This document shows positions 57,517 to 64,000 of a stretch of 64,000 nucleotides of DNA, piece by piece (position 1 is the stretch's first letter; each line of letters begins with the position of its first letter). Origin of the DNA: Histoplasma ohiense (taxonomy: Eukaryota > Ascomycota > Eurotiomycetes > Onygenales > Ajellomycetaceae); the NCBI GenBank assembly GCA_017607445.1, contig JAEVHH010000001.1:5456001-5520000 (forward strand), in the 5' to 3' direction. A model generated the notes under the pieces. It saw nothing but the letters and a program-made list of their open reading frames with translations. It was not told the DNA's origin and did no database searches. The position numbers and the translations under genes were made by a program.

Positions 57517-59049
57517 TCATGTCCGCACCCGACCAGTAACCGGCAATCCCCGCCTCGTTAACTCCTCCTCGATAAGCTTCCACCGCCCAATCTCCTTCTC
57601 CTTGTCGATCGGCGTATATCGCCTCTCCATGATCTTAACATTGGGCAGGCTGGTCAGACGTTCATCCTTAAGAAGGTGCTCTGCTAGCTTCTTCGGCTTC
57701 GGCTTGGACACTTGAGTGAGGAAGCTGAGGAGTCGTGATGGCTTGGTTATTTTGGCGAGTTGCGGATCCGGGATGCGGTAGCCAGTTAATTGGCTGACTC
57801 GTTTGAGGTACTATTGTTGTGTGGTTTTGTTAGAGCTAGGTCGTCTGTGTTTTAGGTGGAGAGGACGAGGAAGGAAAATGGAGAAGAAGGGGAGAGAGGA
57901 AAATCTTTCATGTGAGGCCCAATGTATGAATTTCTTTGGATGGAGATGAACGAGCTTACAGCAAATTTAAATTCTGAGTCTGTAAGAGGGATGCGGAGGA
58001 AGTCGAGATTCTTTGGGCGATAAGTTGTTGGCCCAATGGTATCCACCTCGTCCTGTTCGGCCGCAGCAAGTTGTGCTTCCTCCTCGGGCGTAATATCTTG
58101 TGTCTCACTAGATTCTGCAACAACGGTGGTTTCTTCGGCTTCTGCCTCGGCGCTACCTTCTATCGGTTCATAAAGTTGCGCAAACCATTCGTAGATAGCA
58201 GTCTTCGCTTCCTCGCCGTGGAAAGTCAGGGATGGAGTGGTTGAATCGTTCATCTTCACCTCCGCCTGGTTAATAATGGAGAGGATAGCTTCTTCGTAAC
58301 CAAGGATATTGCAACCGTCCGCGAGAGGCTTCCTCATGTCTTTCAAGATGAGCAATTCGACCATGGCTTGATGGAGGATTTGGTAAAATTTGGTGCGGGA
58401 CGTAGCTTTCTCGAGAGCCATAAATCTGCACGAGCGGTCAGACTATTATCTGGCTCATGCTTGTGGAAGGGATATTCAGAAGAATTGGGAAAATGTAGGG
58501 TTCCATGTATATTATTGAACGCAGCCACATAATTAGGAAACCGCTCAATAAAGATGGTAAAACGTACGGTTCGAAATAATCCTCAGCTCTGGGAGGATTT
58601 TCCCACCATTGCTCCGCACCAACCTGTCTTAAACCTTCCCAGGTATCCGCACTCTTATATTCCCCATGGGCTTTCTCTTCCGCAGTAGCAACGCGCATTC
58701 CTTGGTCCTCCTCTCCCATTTCAGATTCGAGGAGAGGGTCAGCCTGCGACAATTCCACTGGCGGGTCGACATGGTCGAGCTGGCTTTCACTTCCGTATGG
58801 ATCCTTCACTCCCGGAGGCTTGTCCGTTCCCCATATCTTCCTGCGCAGCTTCTCGGTCACGGGCAAGTCGCCGTTATCGTTGCTTTGGCTGCTATTGGAT
58901 GGGTGGTACTGGCGGAATTGGAATTGGTTGACGGATCGGAGAGCCTGGGGAAGGCATTGACGCCTACAGGTTGAACAAACGTATAATGCACTAGATATTC
59001 GAGCGGGTGCCGTTTCCAATGGAGCTAGCAGACGTACTGGCAGCGACAT
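57517..59049 (-). CDS. MRPL13: Mitochondrial large ribosomal subunit protein mL50
   Basis: Three exons, 59049-58568, 58425-57960 and 57810-57517, give 413 residues. The N-terminus MSLPVRLLAPLETAPARISS is rich in Leu, Ala, Arg and Ser without acidic residues until Glu12, fitting a mitochondrial presequence; a CSTCRRQC motif follows. Exon 2 carries TKFYQILHQAMVELLILKDM and the adjoining helix GYEEAILSIINQAEVKM; exon 3 holds the conserved region SQLTGYRIPDPQLAKI. These fit the mL50 (yeast Mrpl13) family. Intron 2 is 149 bp and is flanked by GTAAGC and CAATAG. The upstream region holds two E-box motifs in inverted arrangement. Confidence 0.8.
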
Positions 59050-59142
59050 TGTTGGCGTTTCGTTGACTTCGTCGTTGAAACGATTTTTTTTTTCTTTCCA
59101 TCCTTTTTCCGCTAGCAAAAGACCAAGGTTAAAGGTTATTAT

Positions 59143-59238
59143 CACGTGATTACCATCAACGAAGGGATGAGGAATATGTGGGATGGTTAATCTTCTCATT
59201 GTGCGATCGCTAGCTAACTATATAGGGGTAATCACGTG
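59143..59238. promoter_or_regulatory. Inverted pair of CACGTGATTACC sites before mL50
   Basis: CACGTGATTACC at 59143-59154 recurs as its exact reverse complement at 59227-59238, with 72 bp between. The first copy sits in the 10-bp palindrome ATCACGTGAT. CACGTG is the core of Cbf1/bHLH sites, which control many respiratory and ribosomal genes in fungi. Confidence 0.5.
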
Positions 59239-59273
59239 CGGTGGAGGGCCGCCTGGGCAACTAGTGCCCAACA
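59210..59273 (-). repeat. Putative LTR start and polypurine tract
   Basis: On the minus strand, right after the RNase H end, a G-rich tract (GTGGGGGGG at about 59274-59282) is followed by TGTTGGGCACTAG starting at 59273. A polypurine tract directly before TGTTGG is the standard beginning of a copia 3' LTR. The LTR is apparently short or truncated against the mL50 promoter; its far end was not found. Confidence 0.45.
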
Positions 59274-62200
59274 CCCCCCCACGCGCCAACGTGCGTGATG
59301 TGTTCCTACGAATCTTCCATGCTAGCTATCTCAACTTGGATCATCCCAAAATCATGCTACATATAGAAATTTAATCATTCTCACTGTTATCAGTGAAAAG
59401 TTCTAGTAAATCAATAAAATGCCTAAATGCCACTGTGCTCAGAGGTTTGGTTAATCCATCTGCCATCATATCCTCAGTGAGAACATGTTTAATAGAAATA
59501 ACACTTTCATTCAATTGTGTGTGAGAATAGTGGAAGTGAGTGTTGATATACTTGCTGTGCACTGTGATCACAGCAATGATAGCTAGATCAATCAAATCTT
59601 TATTATCTGCTCTGATAGACAAGAGATTCTTTGCTGTAATAAATTCTAGTTCTATCATTATATTGTGCAATCACATTGCTTCACATACTGCTTTGCTAAG
59701 TGCCATGTATTCTGCCTCATTTGAACTTAAAGAAACACAAGATTGTTTGAACAAACATCATGAAATTGATGCATCTGCTAATTTGAATATGAAGTCTGAA
59801 GTAGATTTGTGTTTGCTGTTCAACAGTTCTACTCAATTCAAATCTGTATAATCTATCAGCAGATATGATGCATTGAAGAATTCATTGATTTTGTTCTTGA
59901 GATCTTTGTATAAAATGTCAAGATCACTTATTTCTTTTAGATATTGTATGATGTGAAGAAGAGTTCTTCATATCTTAGATGTAGACACAGTATTCTTCTA
60001 CACTAGTAGAGATACTATTTGTGCAATATCTGAGTGTAATTTGACTGTCAGATACTGCAAGCACTCTACTTTATGTTGATATTGTTCTTTGATGAATCCT
60101 TCTTCTTATTCTGACACAGAGGTATTGTCTATCTTCAATCCTTCAAATATTGATGTAGAAATAGAGATGGCATCATCTAGACAGAAATCTTGCACTAAAC
60201 AATCAATATAGTGTCTCAATGTCAATTTTATAGCATTATCAGAGCAATATTCAACTTCCATATCTAAGTATTTCAAAGATTCTTTTAAATCCTTAATTTC
60301 TAATTTATTGATGAGGATGTTAACTAGCCAATCAGCATCTGCTGAATCTTCTGCTATAATATGAAGATCATCCACATAGATCATTATATAAAGATGATTG
60401 TGTGATGTGTGACATCATAGAGCAGAGTCATATGAGCTAGATTTGAAATCATTCTCATGAAGTAATGCTGTAAGAAAATCATATCAAATCTTAGCAGCAG
60501 AGTTCAATCTGTATAGAGAGTCTTCAACAGCACAAATCATTATATGTGAAGTTCTCATCTCAAATTCAGTAGATTGCTGTATATAAATTGTTTTATCAAG
60601 TTGACTGTGTAGATAGATCATTATTATATCAATCTGATGCAAGATTCAATCTCACTTCACTGCTATTACAAACATTATATGATTAGTAGCATTATTAACA
60701 ACAGATGCATATGTTTCTTTGTATGTATTTTTCTTTAATCAATTACCACACACTATTCATTGAGATTTTTGTAATATTTCATCAGAATCTGTGTTGGGAT
60801 TCTGGGGGTGATTTTTTTTGACATAAATTCAGCAGCCAGAGGCCACTGACTCATCAGAAGAGACATCAGAATATGAAATCATTGTTCAGATATTTTTTCA
60901 TTTCAAATCTACAATCTTATATTTCATTGATTTCTGTTAATATTTGTCAATTCCTTCAGATCTACTAACAGCATTCTTATATTCTTTCAGAATGAAATCA
61001 GTGAGAAGAGAAGAAATATAGATGACAAACACTTTCACTGATCTTACTCAATCAGCATCAGCTAATTCAGAAACAGCAGTATCATCAACAAGATAAATTG
61101 CTGAACTTGCAGCTTCAGATGTCATCTGATTAGTGTCATTCTGTGAGATTGTAGATTCTTTTGTAGATTCTTTTGTAGAGAAAACAATATCACTGATAAC
61201 AATTATTTTATCAGTTGTAGAACTTCAGAGATGATAGATTGAGTTATTATAAAACTCTATAAGTTTATAGATTTCTGCTCTCACAGACAGTTTGTCAGTT
61301 GATTTTTGAGATTCATGAAGATGTGTATAAACATCAACACCTAGCTTTCTAAAATGACAAAATTGAGATAGAGTGTTGGTTAGCACTGAGAAGAGGATTG
61401 TATAAGAGCATTGTATAGACACTTCATTGACATTGATAATAGATCAGTATTTCTCATTATATAGAGTGGTGAAAGTTGATGTGTTGTTGATAATTGCAAT
61501 CACTGTTTCAAGAACATCTGCTCAGAACTTCTTTGATATATTCATGTCTAAAAGCACTGCTCTTGCATATGTCATTATCATGCAGATTTCTCTCTCAGAA
61601 ACACCATCTTAATGAGAAGATTGTGATATAGTAGATTCTCAGATAATATCATCTTTGATCATCATTGTTGTCATCTTATTAGATTGAAAGACACCATCAA
61701 TATCAGTTCTAACTAGCACTGATAGCATGAAGCCAAGATTTTTCATGAATTGAACTCAGTGAGTGTAAATTTCAATGACTTGATCTTTGATATGTAAAAA
61801 ATAAATTCATCTGTAATGGGTGGCATCATTGATGATTAGTATATAATATTTGATCCCTTGACAAGATTCTATAGAGTAATCAGACATGTCATTCAGTGTA
61901 CAATCATCATCAGTGAGATCAATATGAATGCATTGCATTGCCTGCAACACTCATGACATTGAGATTTGTGAGAACTTGTGTGTCATGTCTGCTTTGACAC
62001 AGCTGTCACAGAAGAAGTCTGTTTTAGATTCTTTGATACAGATGCTGAATGATGAGTTCTTCACTAGTGCAATGATCACATCAGTGTGAATATGCTCTAG
62101 AGTGACATGTCATTTCATGAGTGTTCTTATAAGAGGATTGTGATCACTAGATTGATTGTCAGATTTCTCTGTGATTGTCAACATTGCATCTCTGTAATTG

Positions 62201-62420
62201 TAAGATTTGATCATAAAATGAATGATCTGAAATGAGTGATGAATGTCTATTTGAAATTCTTGTTCTATAATCTTGTAGACTGATTCTTTGAATGTGTGAA
62301 CAGCAGTGAAGTTGGCATCATTCAGAGTTTTTATTGTAAAATAAGAAGGAATGATGTCAGATAGTTGATATCTGAAACCTTGATCTTCTAACTTGGCAAA
62401 GAATAGAAGATTGATCATGA
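59273..62420 (-). mobile_element. Degenerate Ty1/copia LTR retrotransposon
   Basis: Read on the minus strand, pieces of a copia polyprotein occur in the proper order. At 62110-62418 is a gag/pre-integrase part. At 61980-62110 is the zinc-type H..H..FCDSC motif (near 62000-62016). From about 61220 to 61920 is the integrase with the acidic residues in IHIDLTDDD and VRTDIDG and a C-terminal FRKLGVDVYTHL. At 60106-60384 is reverse transcriptase with the YVDD box and EIKDLKESLKYLDMEV. At 59371-59670 is RNase H with the copia tail EDMMADGLTKPLS. Many stops (TGG to TGA/TAG) and an extreme AT bias indicate repeat-induced point mutation. Integrase before reverse transcriptase is the copia order. The element is dead. 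Confidence 0.87.
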
Positions 62421-62519
62421 AATTGAGAATTCAGTGAATATGATCAACTGAAATATTCTCTTTTTCTGATTCAAAAAGAATATCATCTATCTTCTCAACT
62501 CATTCTACTTCATCATTCA

Positions 62520-62813
62520 TAGACTGGCCGGTGGGACCATGAATTTCACATTTGATTTGATTTGATTTGGTCCCAGTCCATTTCTTGGCGTGATTTCCAG
62601 TGGGACCAGAATCAGAATGGGAGTGTAAAGAGATCAAAATTTTCAGAAATGAAGTGTAAAAGAATCAGATTTAGATCTAACATGACTATTATGAAATCAA
62701 CAAAATTTATTATTTCATGCAAAGTGACTGACTATGAAAAACAAGAATGTGATCTGAAACTGATCATGATTTTAGCTCAAGTTTGGTCCTGTTCTGATGA
62801 TTATATAATACAT
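62520..62813. repeat. Dispersed repeat, copy A (GGGACCA-bounded)
   Basis: About 294 bp that match copy B at 63621-63883 in the same orientation. It begins TAGACTGGCCGGTGGGACCA and ends near GTTTGGTCCTGTTCTG, so the ends carry inverted GGGACCA-like motifs as in hAT-type elements. Most differences from copy B in well-aligned parts are G/A or C/T transitions (for instance TTTGA units here against TTTGG units there). Confidence 0.75.
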
Positions 62814-62884
62814 GACAATTGGTAACAATTATTGGTAACACTCACAATACATGACAATTGGTAACAATTATTGGTAACACTCAC
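62807..62884. repeat. 39-bp tandem duplication
   Basis: Two adjacent identical 39-bp units starting AATACATGACAATTGGTAAC. Perfect identity within mutated surroundings means the duplication is younger than the point mutations. Confidence 0.9.
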
Positions 62885-63062
62885 AAGCTCATTAATACTA
62901 TATACAATCACACTCAATTTTTTCCTCCACTATATCATTGGAAGAGAATTCTGTCACAATAGAATTCTTATCAACAATTTCTTTTTCTTTTCCATGCTTA
63001 ATCATCATCAATTTCTTTACAGTTTCTCCTTGCAATTGACTATGACAATAGTGACAAATATC

Positions 63063-63299
63063 TCAACTTGAGTTAAACTTTCTCTCCATACCAACTCCTG
63101 TCAATGGAATTGTCAGAATATCACATGCCATCATTGTCACTGTTGAGTACTGACTACTGATCATCCTCCACAGATCTAAAATAGATTTTTCTTTGATATT
63201 AACAGAATCATCATATAGATAGCAGTCAAATTCAGTGTTGCAAGAATTTTGTTTGCTCAGATTTTCAGCAGCAATCAACAAGTGCAAATTCTTAATCAA
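63063..63299 (-). mobile_element. hAT transposase fragment (C-terminal dimerisation region)
   Basis: A 78-codon piece read on the minus strand includes LDLWRMISSQYSTVTMMACD, ILTIPLTGVGMERKFNSS. This is the pattern of the hAT C-terminal dimerisation domain (W..., then MA.DIL.IP..., then ERxFS). Upstream sequence is mutated and no full transposase can be read. It lies between repeat copies A and B. Confidence 0.7.
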
Positions 63300-63620
63300 T
63301 AAATATTAGTAACAGATTAATATCAATATCTCAGTGAGTATTATAAAAAACAAAGTTACTAATCAAAGAATCATGCTCTATTGACTCTTCAATTTATGTA
63401 TTATTCTGTTCATATTGTCAATAGTTGTTGTTGTAGTATGTCTGAGCTATATCAACATAGATTTGTCGTTCTTCCGCTGTTCAATCCCCGGAAGTATATG
63501 CATTGATTCAATGAGAGGAATCAAGTACAGCAGCAACAGCATAGTAATCAGCAAATGATTGATTGATTCTCATATAATACTCTGCAAGTTTGTCTCAAGC
63601 TCTTTCAATTGCTGCAGAAA

Positions 63621-63883
63621 TAGGCTGGCCGGTGGGACCATGAATTTCATGTTTGGTTTGGTTTGGTTTGGTCCCAGTCCATTTCTTGGCGTGATTTTCA
63701 GTGGGACCAGGATCAGAATGGGAGTGTAAAGTGACTAGAATTATTAGAACATGAGTGAAATGGGACTAATAAATCTTGATATTTCATGTAAAGTGACTGA
63801 CTATCAAAAATAAGAACATGATCTGGGACTGACTATGATTTTGACTGAGGTTTGGTCCCGTTCTGATGATTATATAATACATA
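63621..63883. repeat. Dispersed repeat, copy B (GGGACCA-bounded)
   Basis: About 263 bp, beginning TAGGCTGGCCGGTGGGACCA and ending near GTTTGGTCCCGTTCTG. Direct repeat of copy A 1.1 kb away. It keeps TTTGG pentamers where copy A has TTTGA. Confidence 0.75.
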
Positions 63884-64000
63884 TCTTAGATATCAATCTG
63901 ATGATATGATTGGTGGAGATATCACCTCTATCTAGTGCTGTCAACCAATTTGCCCCTGCCAACCTATCTACTGCTGCTAATCTATCGCCGCTGCTAAGCT
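63884..64000. other. End of window
   Basis: Sequence after repeat copy B; the base composition starts to rise again in the last 60 bp. No gene seen. Confidence 0.4.

Overview
This window looks like nuclear DNA of a filamentous ascomycete, most likely a eurotiomycete. The order Onygenales (Ajellomycetaceae-like) is my inference from protein flavour, long intergenic spaces and AT-rich mutated transposon blocks. The eukaryotic call rests on what can be read: most genes are interrupted by short introns (about 50-180 bp) with GTANGT-type donors, CTAAC/CTGAC branch sites and CAG/TAG acceptors. The products are standard fungal ones: Pam16, glucosidase II beta, Rtf2, mL50, a Pex23/30-type peroxin, a Trf4-type poly(A) polymerase and Ara2. 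I rebuilt the exon structures by hand; every spliced model that I call a gene is an exact multiple of three.

Layout, left to right. 0.3-2.1 kb (-): TMEM135-like membrane protein. 4.2-5.4 kb (+): SAM methyltransferase. 7.2-9.7 kb (-): BTB-like protein. 11.5-15.3 kb (-): 1254-residue disordered protein. 15.3-22.0 kb: gene-poor, rich in microsatellites and homopolymers. 22.0-23.2 kb (+): Rossmann/SDR protein. 23.9-26.2 kb (-): dysferlin-domain peroxin. 27.4-27.9 kb (+): PAM16. 29.8-30.3 kb (-): small CxxC protein. 32.8-33.4 kb (-): ASCH/PUA-like protein. 34.4-35.8 kb (-): D-arabinose dehydrogenase. 37.6-38.1 kb (+): a three-exon secreted cystine-knot (knottin) gene. 39.6-41.7 kb (-): Trf4-type polymerase. 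43.3-44.6 kb (+): NmrA-like protein. 46.4-46.8 kb: broken GFA-family gene. 47.7-47.9 and 51.7-51.8 kb (+): two tiny spliced metallothionein genes. 53.2-55.1 kb (-) and 55.4-56.5 kb (+): glucosidase II beta and RTF2, divergent. 57.5-59.0 kb (-): mitochondrial ribosomal protein mL50. From about 59.27 kb to the end: AT-rich, transition-riddled transposon graveyard with a Ty1/copia element, a hAT transposase piece and repeated non-coding modules.

The housekeeping genes do not form one pathway; they are independent single transcription units, as usual in such genomes. The most interesting content is what an ordinary ORF scan cannot see: a 69-residue knottin split over three exons and two metallothioneins of 22 and 23 residues split over three and two exons. 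All three are hidden in stretches that look intergenic. Two short sequence motifs are also far more frequent than chance (the 9-mer TACGGAGTA and a 13-bp near-palindrome). I saw no tRNA, rRNA or CRISPR array.
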